DNA of 64,000 nt from Paenibacillus puerhi. Its GTDB lineage: Bacteria > Bacillota > Bacilli > Paenibacillales > NBRC-103111. Below are positions 28,500-38,074 of the stretch, in pieces; position 1 is the stretch's first letter, and each line of letters opens with the position of its first letter. The notes beneath the pieces are model-generated. The model did no database searches, was not told the DNA's origin, and worked only from the letters and a program-made list of their open reading frames with translations. The position numbers and the translations under genes were made by a program. The stretch is from the NCBI RefSeq assembly GCF_009846885.1, contig NZ_WUWM01000023.1, forward strand, positions 1 to 64,000. The letters run 5' to 3'.

Positions 28500-30829
28500 G
28501 TATGACATTATTCCTAAAACTATTGCGGGATATAAAAGGATCCGCCGGGCAGTTCCTGTCCCTTGCACTGGTTGTGGCTGTTGGGGCATTTTTCTATACG
28601 GGCCTGGTCACCTTGAGCGATAATTTGAACGCTTATACGAAGGCCTACGTGAGCAAGCATAATTTAAGCGACTTGAATGTGTACTTCAGCCAAATTTCCA
28701 AACAAGAGGTGGCGGGTTTAAGCGAAGTGGAAGGCATCAACAAACTAGAAGGGCGCTATACCTTTGATGCTACGGAAGCTTTTGACGGATACAACGCCGC
28801 ACTGAAAGTTCATTCGATCCCTCCCAACCATGAGATCAATACGCTTGCAATGATGGAAGGCAGCCTCCCGTCGGGCCGAGGGGAAATTGTTATAGATTCC
28901 CGGTATGCCATGGAGCATCAGTACCGCGTCGGCGATGAGATCCAGCTGCGGGCGAACGGTAAGGAATGGGGGTTTACGATTAGCGGCTTGGGCGAAAATG
29001 TGGAGCATGCGAAAAAGAACGACATTCAAGACCATAAAAACCACGGCATCGCTTATGTTGGGGAAGAAATGATCCCTGAGGTGGCGGGAGGCTTCTTCTA
29101 TAATGAAATCCTGGTGGATGTAAAAGAAGGTTACAATACCGACAAAATAGGGGAATCCATTGAAGAAAAGTCCAAGCAGCTACCTTACTTAAGCCAGGAA
29201 AGCAAGGAACGGTCGTTCAGTTATTCCCGGATACAGGCTACGCTTCACAATAATAGCTTAATGAGCAAGGTGATTCCGTTGGTTCTGTTTTTGATCGAAG
29301 CGATTATCTTGTTTCTAGCTATGTCGAGGATGATCGATTCTCAACGAAGTCAAGTCGGGGTCATGAAGGCAGTGGGGGTGAAAAACAGCAGCATCATGCT
29401 TCACTATATGGGATACCCTGTGCTAGTCGGGTTGGCAGGCTCGATCTTGGGCTATGTCATGTCCGCTACGGTATTTGTTCCTTTCATAGCGGTATCCAAT
29501 GCAAGGTCCTACACGCTGCCAGGCATTGAATTCTCGCTCTCCTATTATTCGATCCTTCCTCCCCTCCTTGTCTCCAGCGTGTTCGGGATGCTTGCCTGCT
29601 ACTTAAGCGGCAGAACTATATTGAAGGAACGCGCGGCTCAGGCCATGCGCCCAAGGCCGCCAAAAGCGATGAAGCGAATACTCCTGGAAAGAATTCCGGG
29701 CTTTTGGGGCCGTATGCCTTACAGCTACAAGCTCATCTTGAGAAATATTTTTCTGAATAAGCAAAAAGCTCTGGCAAGCTCGGTTGGCGTGGCGGTCAGC
29801 ACGGTATTATTGATAACGGCATTCGGCACTCAAGCCTCCCTGCAGAAGGTAGCGAACCAGTTCCAACAGGTGTATACCTATGATCTACGAGTCGATTTCA
29901 AGAAGGGAGAATCCGCGAACACAGCCATTTCTCTCCCCGACGGCGTAAAAAACAGTTTTTTGTTGTCCACCTTGCCTATTGAATTGAAACAAGGAAATCA
30001 AACCGAGAAGGCTTCTCTCGTCGTAACGGAAAAAGAAAACAGTCTCATTCATTTCTTTGACGAAAAGGATAACGCGATAAGCCTCGAAACTAACGGTGTG
30101 CTTGTCCCGAAATCTTATGCCGATCACTATAATATTTCGGAAGGGGATCTTGTCACCATCCTGTTTGCAGCGCCGGAGCTTCGGAATAAAACGGTGGAGA
30201 TGAAGGTTCTGAACATTTCTACGCAGTATTCAAGCCCGTCGTTTTATATCACGCCCGCATATTTGGAAAGCTTTGGACTGGATTACAATCCGACCTCGCT
30301 TCTCGTGGAAGCCGATCAAGCAGCAGCTCTGCCAAGCATTCGCGGTTATTTCGAACAACATCCCCATGTAGATACGATCGCGGACAAGACGGACCTGAGG
30401 AAAGAAGCGCGGTACATTTTGCAGCAAAACAGCTTCGTCTTTATCATGTTCATCATTTGTTCCGTCGTCCTCTCCTTCGGCGCTATTTACACGATATCTT
30501 CCATCAACATATATGAGAGGAATCGTGAGCTTGCAACCCTTAAAGTATTGGGCTATCAAAAAAATAAAATCAACCGGCTTATCTTTTTTGAAAATATCAT
30601 CATCACCACGTTTGCAGTACTTGTAGCTCTGCCGGTAAGCGGCTATGTTTATACGCTGGTAGTAAAGGCACTGTCGAGCACGCATCAACAAATCCCGGAT
30701 CAATTGAATGTACTCATTATCTCGCTGTCGGCTCTCCTTGCATTCGCGCTTACCATTCTCTCAAACCTGCTGCTTCGGAGAAAAGTGACCGGCATTCATA
30801 TGATTGAAGCATTAAAGAGCGTTGAATAG
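28493..30829 (+). CDS. ABC transporter permease with two FtsX domains
   Basis: The 778 residues have an N-terminal membrane helix (about 18-38) and a MacB-like extracellular region. A first FtsX block (about 255-385) is followed by a second extracellular region, and a second FtsX block lies in the last 130 residues (VLSFGAIYTISSINIYERNRELATLKVLGYQKNKI). This is the usual architecture of large permeases of bacitracin/lantibiotic-type or lipid exporters. It forms one operon with the ATPase. No dedicated two-component system lies next to it. Confidence 0.9.
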   Translation: MVSMTLFLKLLRDIKGSAGQFLSLALVVAVGAFFYTGLVTLSDNLNAYTKAYVSKHNLSDLNVYFSQISKQEVAGLSEVEGINKLEGRYTFDATEAFDGYNAALKVHSIPPNHEINTLAMMEGSLPSGRGEIVIDSRYAMEHQYRVGDEIQLRANGKEWGFTISGLGENVEHAKKNDIQDHKNHGIAYVGEEMIPEVAGGFFYNEILVDVKEGYNTDKIGESIEEKSKQLPYLSQESKERSFSYSRIQATLHNNSLMSKVIPLVLFLIEAIILFLAMSRMIDSQRSQVGVMKAVGVKNSSIMLHYMGYPVLVGLAGSILGYVMSATVFVPFIAVSNARSYTLPGIEFSLSYYSILPPLLVSSVFGMLACYLSGRTILKERAAQAMRPRPPKAMKRILLERIPGFWGRMPYSYKLILRNIFLNKQKALASSVGVAVSTVLLITAFGTQASLQKVANQFQQVYTYDLRVDFKKGESANTAISLPDGVKNSFLLSTLPIELKQGNQTEKASLVVTEKENSLIHFFDEKDNAISLETNGVLVPKSYADHYNISEGDLVTILFAAPELRNKTVEMKVLNISTQYSSPSFYITPAYLESFGLDYNPTSLLVEADQAAALPSIRGYFEQHPHVDTIADKTDLRKEARYILQQNSFVFIMFIICSVVLSFGAIYTISSINIYERNRELATLKVLGYQKNKINRLIFFENIIITTFAVLVALPVSGYVYTLVVKALSSTHQQIPDQLNVLIISLSALLAFALTILSNLLLRRKVTGIHMIEALKSVE

Positions 30830-30971
30830 CGGTTAAGTGATAATTAGCCGGGGTTCGACAGTTTGAAACCCTCTGTAGGCACCTATGGATAAATTATTAC
30901 CTTTTTGGGCGCGGATTTTTTAACTTGCTTGGTCTTGCTTGGAGCATCGTGCGGCTTTTGGGGAGCGCCTA

Positions 30972-32660
30972 ATGTCGAATAACCTGGATTCCCGTCAACC
31001 ATAACGAGGTGAGAGGCAGATGGCAACTATCGTTTACCAAAAAGATAAGCGTTCAGGGATAACTTACGCATACGAGTCCGTGTCCTACTGGGACAAAGAG
31101 AAGAAACAATCCCGTGCTAAACGTACACTGATTGGCCGGGTAGACCCACTTTCAGGGAAAATCATCCCCACTGATGGCAGGGGGCGAAAACAAGCGCAAA
31201 AGGCCCCCGCCACTGCAAAAAGAGGGCCAGTTCCCTCGACCCAAACAGCGAGGAAGTTTTACGGCACTACTTATTTGCTTGATGCCATTGGAGAAAAGCT
31301 GGGCATTGCTCAAGACCTGGAGAAATACTTCCCAGGCTTAGTTCAACAACTCTTATCGATCGTCTACTATTGGATCCTTGAGGATAAGAATCCACTGTAC
31401 CGCTTCGAAAAATGGAGCCATATACATAAGCACCCGTACGGAGACAATAGCTCCTCCCAACGAAGCAGCGAACTATTTGCTTCCATAACCGAAGAAGCCA
31501 AAAGCCAGTTCTTCCGCTTGCAAGGAAAGCGGCGAGTAGTCAAAGAATATTGGACTTATGACATCACCTCTATCTCCAGCTATTCAGAGGGGTTGCGCCA
31601 AGTCCAATACGGACGGAATAAAAAAGGTGATCCGCTCGCGCAGCTGAATTTGGCGTTGGTGTTTGCAGAAAGCTCCAACCTGCCGTTTTATTACCACAAG
31701 CTGGCGGAGAACATTCCTGGCGCGAAGACCATTACGAATTTACTCTCTGATTTCTCTACATTCGAGTTCTCTAAGGTGAAGCTGGTCATGGACCGCGGAT
31801 TCTACAGCGAAAGCAACATCAACGCGCTTTATAAGGCACACTTAAAGTTCTTGATTTCGGCCAAAATGTCTCTGGCATTCATTCGGAAAGAATTGGGCGG
31901 CATTTATGATCATTTCTGCTCCTACGAACAATTTAATGAAAAGTATGAACTCTACTGTCATACCGTGCCGACGCAGTGGAGTTATACCGAGCACCGTCCC
32001 TACAAAGGAGACACGCTTACGGAACCGAAGTGCAAGTATATCCACTATTATTACAACATAGACAAGGCTGCTGAGGATGAAAAAGCCTTTGATCGTAAAT
32101 TGATTTGGCTGCTGCAGGTACTGGAGTCTGGAAACAGAGTCCCAGAGCACGAACCGCAGTACAAGAAGTACTTTAGAAGTCAAAACCACGCCTAAACGGG
32201 GTGCGCGTGTTACGATGAAAGAAGACGCTGTGGCCAAGGCCAAAAGGTATTATGGTTACTTCGCCTTAATCACCAATGAAACAATGGATGCCGAGACCGC
32301 GCTAGAACTATACCGAAATAAGGACGTTATGGAGAAAGCCTTTGGCAACTTAAAGGAACGGCTCAATATGCGCCGTACATTGGTTTCCTCCGAGCAGAGC
32401 CTGGATGGAAAGCTGTTTGTTGAGTTCGTGGCCCTCATTTATCTTTCATACATTAAGAAACAAATGCAATATACCGTACTATTGAAGAAGTACACGATGC
32501 AAAGTGCACTAGATAAGCTAGATGTCATTGAATGCTTTGAAGCGCCCGGCCAACAAGTGCGTGTCGGAGAACTGCTGGAGAAACAAAAAGAGATCTACGC
32601 TAGCCTTGGAATAGACCCGCCATCCTCGTTATGAGTGCTCGGGAATCTAGGTTGAATACC
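30972..32660 (+). mobile_element. Insertion sequence, IS1634/IS4-like, about 1.69 kb
   Basis: Imperfect inverted ends flank the transposase. The left end near 30972-31010 contains AACCTGGATTCCCG, then ATAACGAG; the right end near 32621-32660 contains, inverted, AACCTAGATTCCCG, then ATAACGAG. The second open frame ends inside the right end. Exact outer borders and a target duplication could not be fixed. The element lies at the edge of the low-GC island. Confidence 0.75.
31020..32634 (+). pseudogene. IS1634/IS4-like DDE transposase, frameshifted
   Basis: The first frame (31020-32195, 391 residues) begins MATIVYQKDKRSGITYAYES and includes LVMDRGFYSESNINALYKA of the DDE domain. The second (32215-32634) contains YYGYFALITNETMDAE and the ELYRNKDVMEKAFGNLKERL region with the final catalytic Glu. 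Dropping one base near 32172-32175 joins them into one frame (YKKYFEVKTTPKRGVRVTMKEDAV), about 537 residues. A single-base insertion has therefore broken the enzyme, unless it is a sequencing error or programmed shift; no slippery heptamer is evident. Confidence 0.85.
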
Positions 32661-32904
32661 ATTTTCCTAAGGAAAATAAAGTTTCAGATTGGCAAACTTT
32701 TTGATTGCGGGTTTCACCTCACAAATCGGCAGCATTCATTAAATAATTTTTGACTGACACTGACCTCCGTTATAAAAGCACTGAGTTTACGACATGACAA
32801 AATTGGCCTATAAGAATGCTCAGCGAAAAACCTGCCTAATCAATTTTTTAACCAGCACTTATAGAATTATTCATCGTATAGTGCCCCAGTCCAACATTAG
32901 GGCT

Positions 32905-33675
32905 CTATGTTGCTTTTGTCTTTACTATAGTCATTTTTATTGAATTAAGAGCATTAAAGCCTTCAACATACTCCTCTACTGAAGGAGACGTAAGATTGCA
33001 GGCGAAAAGATGGTTACGAAAAGCAAAAAATAGTATAATATCTCCACTTGTCATTTTCCCAATTTCGTAATGATAGATTTGATGAGTAATAAGTTCTCCA
33101 TAATCATCATATCTAACAGACAATGTAAGGTCTTCCTTTTCCGGATAAACAGTATATCCAAACTCCCAAAAGCTACCTGGGTCTGCAAACCGTGAAAAAC
33201 GTCTGGCTCTGTCGTGATCAGAAGTATAAGGATCAATATTTCCTTCAGTTAGCAATGCTTCGAGCCCAATCTTTAATAACATTCTAACTATAAATGAATC
33301 TTGCTTATGGCTATGCTTAGGAATAAGTAACGATGTACTATCAGTTTTGATTAAGACATTACTGTATTCACCAGTTAATATAATATGATCTAATCCTAAC
33401 GGATAAATAAATAAATTTGAATCTAATTGAGCCAAAGGACTCTTCTTCTTTTTTGTTTTTATGTTCGCAGCAACTCTCTCAATATTAAATGGAGGATTAT
33501 TTAATGCCTCTCCTTCTATTTTTGAACCAAAGTACTGGTTGCACGAATCACAAACATATCCTAACGGCAGTACTAAATCATCATTGCCCAATGATTCAGG
33601 AATGACATGTTCTATTTTTAAAAAAGATACATCTCTTCTCAAACAAAATAAACATCTACCCCTTGGAATTTCCAA
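32905..33675 (-). CDS. HNH-type endonuclease-like protein
   Basis: The 256 residues start with CLFC (8-11), EHVIPESLG (22-30) and CDSCNQYFG (42-50). Together these form a zinc-bound HNH fold of the HNH_5-like type. The remaining 200 residues are not recognised; they are beta-rich and contain CRIS-unrelated, non-repeated sequence. Such proteins occur in phage defence and mobile islands as nucleases. The gene has clearly lower GC than the flanking chromosome. It stands alone between the IS and a GNAT gene, on the same strand as the latter. Confidence 0.7.
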   Translation of the reverse strand: MEIPRGRCLFCLRRDVSFLKIEHVIPESLGNDDLVLPLGYVCDSCNQYFGSKIEGEALNNPPFNIERVAANIKTKKKKSPLAQLDSNLFIYPLGLDHIILTGEYSNVLIKTDSTSLLIPKHSHKQDSFIVRMLLKIGLEALLTEGNIDPYTSDHDRARRFSRFADPGSFWEFGYTVYPEKEDLTLSVRYDDYGELITHQIYHYEIGKMTSGDIILFFAFRNHLFACNLTSPSVEEYVEGFNALNSIKMTIVKTKAT

Positions 33676-33844
33676 TTAATTATCACCTCTTCATCTTAAA
33701 ATCCCAAATCCATTTGAGGCTCTACTTAGTATCCGTATCCTTCCAAACATTAATTTAACTAAAATCCATTTATTATTGATATTTTCCGATTAAGAGTATT
33801 GTCTGAACCGGAAATATGTCCTTCAATTGTAGTAACAGGTAAAG

Positions 33845-33888
33845 GAACGGTAGTTCCACAACTCAATTTGAGTGCGGCGCTACCGTTC
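33845..33888. other. Two-part inverted repeat between the HNH and GNAT genes
   Basis: GAACGGTAG (33845-33853) pairs with CTACCGTTC (33880-33888), and ACTCAA pairs with TTGAGT inside it. It lies just downstream of the GNAT gene on the minus strand and could end that transcript, though the U-tract is poor. Confidence 0.5.
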
Positions 33889-33934
33889 TAGCAATATTCT
33901 GTTAATTTGTTTAGTTTGTCATTACCAGTTTTAA

Positions 33935-34483
33935 TTATTTCAAGTACCCGTTAAATACATACTCAATTGAATCTGGTTTATATATTCCGCAAATTTCTTG
34001 TGTTTTTTCGAATTTGTATTTTTCAATGTGATACATAAACATTTCAATTCGGTCTTCCGAGATAGTTATAATTGGTTTTCTTGTGCCTAGGTATTCAAAA
34101 CACCTTTCAAAAAGTTCTGTACCTATTCCTTTATTTTTATAATCTTGATGAACACGAAAAGTACAAATTTTCTTTTCATCCTTTGTTTTTTTAAGAATAG
34201 CAATTCCACTAAGAATTGCTTGAGGATTCCCCTCAATCTCGGAGAGAACAACCAATATTTCCCTCTGTCCATTCTTTTTTTCAACTTCAGGAATCACAAC
34301 ATTATAAAACCACTCTTCAAATTGCGGATAGCTCTCTGACAAGTCTTTTAAATAGTTATATAACTTATCCTTAGACTTTTCGCCTATTTCACTAATAATA
34401 AATTTTCTTAATTCACTCGGTTCTATTTCAGATATTTTGAGAAATATATTCTTAACAATGGATACTTCCACTATTGGAAACAT
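33935..34483 (-). CDS. GNAT-family N-acetyltransferase
   Basis: The 182 residues have an N-terminal helical part with ESYPQFEEWFYNVV and a GNAT core. The core includes the acetyl-CoA motif HQDYKNKGIGTELFERCFEYL and a C-terminal MFMYHIEKYKFEKTQ. The acceptor is unknown. It is similar in order and sequence to the GNAT segment inside the PIN fusion at 36207-37706. It ends next to a hairpin and starts 6 bases from the stop of the membrane-anchored protein gene, so the two form an operon. Confidence 0.75.
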   Translation of the reverse strand: MFPIVEVSIVKNIFLKISEIEPSELRKFIISEIGEKSKDKLYNYLKDLSESYPQFEEWFYNVVIPEVEKKNGQREILVVLSEIEGNPQAILSGIAILKKTKDEKKICTFRVHQDYKNKGIGTELFERCFEYLGTRKPIITISEDRIEMFMYHIEKYKFEKTQEICGIYKPDSIEYVFNGYLK

Positions 34484-34489
34484 CTCCTT

Positions 34490-35482
34490 TTAATTAAAAA
34501 GAAACTGAGACAACCAATTTCCACCCACACCAGCAAATGTCCCAAGAAGAACAATTCCTCCTATGTAACAAGAAATAACAAAGGTCGTGCCCTTTTTGTA
34601 TTGAAATCGGGATAAATCGGAAAAATCTTCAACATATTTTTTTATAGACTCTCCTGTATGAGGATCAATGACTTTCTTAGCCTTGCTCTTCATATGATAA
34701 GCGATAATGTTGTAATCAACTCCTTCTATATAATCTTTCCACAGATCGTTCTCTAACATCCTACTATTAATGTCTTTACCATACTGAATAATTACATCAT
34801 TAGCATTTCTCAGTATAAGATAGTGTACTGCTAAAAAATTAAATTTATATCCTTTTTGAAACTGTTCCCTTAACTCTTCACTACAACTACGAATATCATT
34901 TAATCTAAAATCAATAATCTCAGTGTTTGTAAAATGGTCATTTAAAAAGCTCACTCCTTGAATTTCATTGTTAATTAGCTTAATATCATTTTTATTGACT
35001 TTTAAACGGAAGCGAAAATAATATCTTTTTATTACATCTAGTTTAATTCCTTTAATGTCTAATTCAATTATCGTACCAGGAGTAACTGATCTACTTTTAC
35101 ACTTTCTAAGTATAAGTTGGTCTTCCTTATCTAAGGAATAGATGATAAAATCCGGTTTATTTTTCACACCGTTTACAATAAGCCGTTTTGGTTGACCTTC
35201 AGTAGTAGTAAAATCTTCATTAAAAATTGCGTTGACTAATTGATTGTTTGAAATAACACTACCAAGATCAGTAATTTGAGTGCTATCAATCTTAAATGGT
35301 GCATACAAAAAGACTTTATCGATTTTTGTAACATCCTCAATCAAAAGACCAAAGTCAAAACAATACGTCTTATTCTTTACGTTCTGATCCCACAAATTAA
35401 TATGTACAGTTGCTTCTTTATTTGGGTCAAGATTGGAATCCTGTACTGAATACCATAAAGCAAAACTTCTCAAATCTAACAC
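34490..35482 (-). CDS. Unrecognised protein with C-terminal membrane anchor
   Basis: The 330-residue protein is not recognised. Most of it looks like soluble alternating strands and charged helices. Near the end a hydrophobic segment of about 25 residues (FVISCYIGGIVLLGTFAGVG) precedes WLSQFLFN, so it is probably tail-anchored with the bulk in the cytoplasm. It is co-transcribed with the GNAT gene and divergent from the kinase-PIN-ASCH operon. The context suggests a defence or stress role. Function unknown. Confidence 0.6.
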   Translation of the reverse strand: MLDLRSFALWYSVQDSNLDPNKEATVHINLWDQNVKNKTYCFDFGLLIEDVTKIDKVFLYAPFKIDSTQITDLGSVISNNQLVNAIFNEDFTTTEGQPKRLIVNGVKNKPDFIIYSLDKEDQLILRKCKSRSVTPGTIIELDIKGIKLDVIKRYYFRFRLKVNKNDIKLINNEIQGVSFLNDHFTNTEIIDFRLNDIRSCSEELREQFQKGYKFNFLAVHYLILRNANDVIIQYGKDINSRMLENDLWKDYIEGVDYNIIAYHMKSKAKKVIDPHTGESIKKYVEDFSDLSRFQYKKGTTFVISCYIGGIVLLGTFAGVGGNWLSQFLFN

Positions 35483-35610
35483 CTCATTATCTTAAACTCT
35501 TCTCAAGCATTACTTCAAGTAGAATCAAGATGCTAAACACCTATATTATACTTACTATACTCCTGTTTATTCAATCTTGATTTACATGCCCTCTCACACA
35601 AGTAAAATGA

Positions 35611-35638
35611 TTCCAATCAAAAGGGTTCATGATATAAT
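35611..35638 (+). promoter_or_regulatory. Promoter of the kinase-PIN-ASCH operon
   Basis: TATAAT (35633-35638) with a weak -35 TTCCAA (35611-35616) 16 bases upstream. GGAGGGAAATGA lies just before the first start codon at 35671. Confidence 0.55.
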
Positions 35639-35670
35639 AAACATGTAGAGTTTTAATTGGAGGGAAATGA

Positions 35671-36207
35671 ATGAAAAATCTCATCTTCATGGGAGGAATA
35701 CATGGAGTAGGAAAAACAACTTTTTGCAACGAACTCTCTAATAGGTACCCGCTATCATCATTCTCAGCGAGTAGAATTATTTCTGACATAAAAAAACAAA
35801 AATTCACTTCAAACAAGCAAATCACAGATATAGATAAAAATCAAGATTTTCTTATACAAGGAATTGAGCAAATAGAATCAGCTTCTATAATCAATATTAT
35901 TGATGGTCATTTTTGCTTAATTGATAAGAAAAACAACATCTCAAGAATACCTAAAGAAATATTTACTAAACTTGAACCTATTCTACTGATTGTTGTGATA
36001 GATTCGGTAAATAAAATCATAGACAGGCTTCAAACCAGAGATAAACTAGTCTACTCCCCATTATTCATCGAATCTTTTCAAAATGAAGAAATCAAGTATG
36101 CAAAGATGATAGCAGAAATGCTAGGCAAACCGCTCTTCATTTTCAATAATACGCCCGAATCAAAACTCGAATTACATGAATTTATCACCGAGCTGGGAGT
36201 GATATAA
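35671..36207 (+). CDS. P-loop kinase-like ATP-binding protein
   Basis: The 178 residues begin MKNLIFMGGIHGVGKTTF, a Walker A (GIHGVGKT, 9-16) in the style of AAA_33/adenylate-kinase-like small-molecule kinases. ILLIVVIDSVNKIIDRLQTRDK provides a Walker B-like strand and a lid-type arginine. The substrate is unknown. The stop overlaps the start of the PIN fusion by one base (TAATG), so the products are coupled. GC is low compared with the flanks. Confidence 0.7.
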   Translation: MKNLIFMGGIHGVGKTTFCNELSNRYPLSSFSASRIISDIKKQKFTSNKQITDIDKNQDFLIQGIEQIESASIINIIDGHFCLIDKKNNISRIPKEIFTKLEPILLIVVIDSVNKIIDRLQTRDKLVYSPLFIESFQNEEIKYAKMIAEMLGKPLFIFNNTPESKLELHEFITELGVI

Positions 36208-37706
36208 TGAGAGTTTTACTAGATACAAACATCATTATACATAGAGAAACAAGTTCAATTGTAAAGAATGAAATTGGAATCTTATTCAGATGGCTTGACA
36301 AACTAAAATACTCTAAGTGTGTGCACCCACTAACAGCTAGTGAGTTGCAAAAACATAGAGATCAAAAAACTGTTAATTCTATGTTGATAAAACTTGATAG
36401 TTACCATCTATTAAAAACTGAAGCACCGTGGAATACATATTTACAAGAATTGTCACATAAATACGACAAAAATACGAATGATGTCAACGACTCGAAAATT
36501 TTAAACGAGTTAATTGCAGGAAGAGTCGATATTCTTATCACGGAAGACCGAAAAATGCATTTTAAAGCCGCAAGGCTTAAATTTGCTGATAAAGTGTTTA
36601 CAATTGATTCTTTCTTAGAGAAGGTTACCAGCGAACATCCTGAATTAATTCAGTACAAAGTCCTCGCTGTCACAAAAGAGTACTTTGGCAATATTGATAT
36701 TAAGGATGATTTTTTTAATAGTTTAAAAGAAGATTACCCTGGGTTTGAAAATTGGTTTAATAAAAAGTCTGATGAAATGGCCTATATATGTAAAATTGAC
36801 GAAAAGATCTCCGCCTTCCTATATTTGAAAATTGAAGGAACTGATGAGAACTACAGTAATATTACTCCCCCGTTTGCCAAAAAACGTAGGCTAAAAATAG
36901 GCACATTCAAAGTCACTCTAAATGGTTACAAACTCGGAGAACGGTTTATTAAAATTATTATAGATAATGCATTAAAAGCACGGGTAGACGAAATTTATGT
37001 TACTATTTTTGATAGAACAATTGACCAAATTAGGTTAATCAACCTTCTTTCCGACTACGGCTTTACCAAACATGGATTAAAGGATGGTTGTGAACTTGTT
37101 TATACACGCGATTTTTTGCCCGCCTTTGATGAAAGCAATCCAAAGTTTACTTTCCCATATGTTAGCTCGAACAAAGAAATATTCCTAGCGCCTATTTATC
37201 AAGAATATCATACAAATCTCCTGCCCGACTCTATCTTACGAACTGAGTCACCTAAGAATTATGTTGAAAATGAACCATTTAGAAACGCGATTAGCAAAGT
37301 ATTTATCTCTCGTTCAATGGAAAGAAATTTATGTCCAGGGGATATAATTATCTTCTATAGGACGGGAGGTTACTACACAAGTGTTGTCACTACTCTTGGC
37401 ATTGTTGAAAGTGTTAATAATAATATAGCTGACCCGGAGCAATTCATCTCTCTCTGTAAAAAAAGAAGTGTTTTTAACGATAACGAACTTCTAGAATTTT
37501 GGCATTTCAAAAGGAGCAAACCCTTCATTGTAAATTTCTTGTATTCATATACTTTTCCAAATCGGATCAATATGAAAAGATTAATTGAGTTAGGAGTTAT
37601 CCAAAATGTTCATTCCGCCCCGAGGGGGTTTATGAGAATAACATACCAAAATTTCAAGGACATCATTCGGGAGGCGCAAGTCGATGAACGTATTATTATC
37701 AATTAA
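36207..37706 (+). CDS. PIN-GNAT fusion with C-terminal PUA/EVE-like domain
   Basis: Residues 1-140 form a PIN ribonuclease domain with all four acidic positions (Asp6, Glu46, Asp95, Asp114). Residues about 150-305 resemble a GNAT fold; the second CoA-binding glycine is missing in GYKLGERFIKI (240-250), so catalysis is doubtful. Residues about 330-480 contain RNLCPGDIIIFYRTGGYY and TLGIVESV, suggesting a PUA-like (EVE/ASCH) reader. It is the middle gene of a coupled trio; the 3' end overlaps the ASCH gene by 23 bases. A targeted RNase acting on tRNA, rRNA or modified RNA is a fair inference. Confidence 0.72.
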   Translation: MRVLLDTNIIIHRETSSIVKNEIGILFRWLDKLKYSKCVHPLTASELQKHRDQKTVNSMLIKLDSYHLLKTEAPWNTYLQELSHKYDKNTNDVNDSKILNELIAGRVDILITEDRKMHFKAARLKFADKVFTIDSFLEKVTSEHPELIQYKVLAVTKEYFGNIDIKDDFFNSLKEDYPGFENWFNKKSDEMAYICKIDEKISAFLYLKIEGTDENYSNITPPFAKKRRLKIGTFKVTLNGYKLGERFIKIIIDNALKARVDEIYVTIFDRTIDQIRLINLLSDYGFTKHGLKDGCELVYTRDFLPAFDESNPKFTFPYVSSNKEIFLAPIYQEYHTNLLPDSILRTESPKNYVENEPFRNAISKVFISRSMERNLCPGDIIIFYRTGGYYTSVVTTLGIVESVNNNIADPEQFISLCKKRSVFNDNELLEFWHFKRSKPFIVNFLYSYTFPNRINMKRLIELGVIQNVHSAPRGFMRITYQNFKDIIREAQVDERIIIN

Positions 37707-38055
37707 GCCTGAGTTTATTGATTTAATTGTCTCGGGTGAAAAACAATATGAATTTAGAAAAACTATATTTAAGCGAAAGGATGTCTCTACAATAATAGTC
37801 TATGCGACTACGCCAGTCAGTAGAGTTGTCGGAGAGTTTGAAGTAGATTACATTCTTTGTAAAGATGTTAACTCGTTGTGGGAAGAGACTAAATCTTTTG
37901 CAGGAGTAGATGAGGATTTTTTCTTCAATTATTTCAACAACAAAGAAAAGGGGTATGCTATTAAGATTAAAAACTTCAACCAATATCCTGAACATAAAAT
38001 GTTAACTGAAATATATCAATCGCCCCCTCCTCAATCATTTGCGTATATTTCCTAG
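37684..38055 (+). CDS. ASCH-domain protein
   Basis: The 123 residues start MNVLLSIKPEFIDLIVSGEKQYEFRK, the ASCH signature (GxKxxEfR) of this PUA-like fold, and continue IIVYATTPVSRVVGEFEVDYIL. ASCH domains are thought to bind RNA; some are amidohydrolases of modified nucleosides. It overlaps the PIN fusion gene by 23 bases, so a joint function is likely, perhaps as substrate reader or antitoxin-like partner. Confidence 0.78.
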   Translation: MNVLLSIKPEFIDLIVSGEKQYEFRKTIFKRKDVSTIIVYATTPVSRVVGEFEVDYILCKDVNSLWEETKSFAGVDEDFFFNYFNNKEKGYAIKIKNFNQYPEHKMLTEIYQSPPPQSFAYIS

Positions 38056-38074
38056 TCTAACACAATAATCATGA

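Noticed and set aside
30840-30885. Terminator after the FtsX permease gene (GGGTT...AACCC)
   Set aside because: The stem is short and imperfect and there is no U-tract, so it was not listed as a feature.
31020-32634. Two separate genes for the IS region
   Set aside because: The frames join into one transposase when a single base is dropped; the second lacks a ribosome site of its own.
32905-33675. Restriction-modification system built on the HNH protein
   Set aside because: No methyltransferase or specificity gene lies within the island.
33935-34483. GNAT toxin of a TacAT-type toxin-antitoxin pair
   Set aside because: No small DNA-binding antitoxin (RHH or similar) is adjacent; its operon partner is a large membrane-anchored protein.
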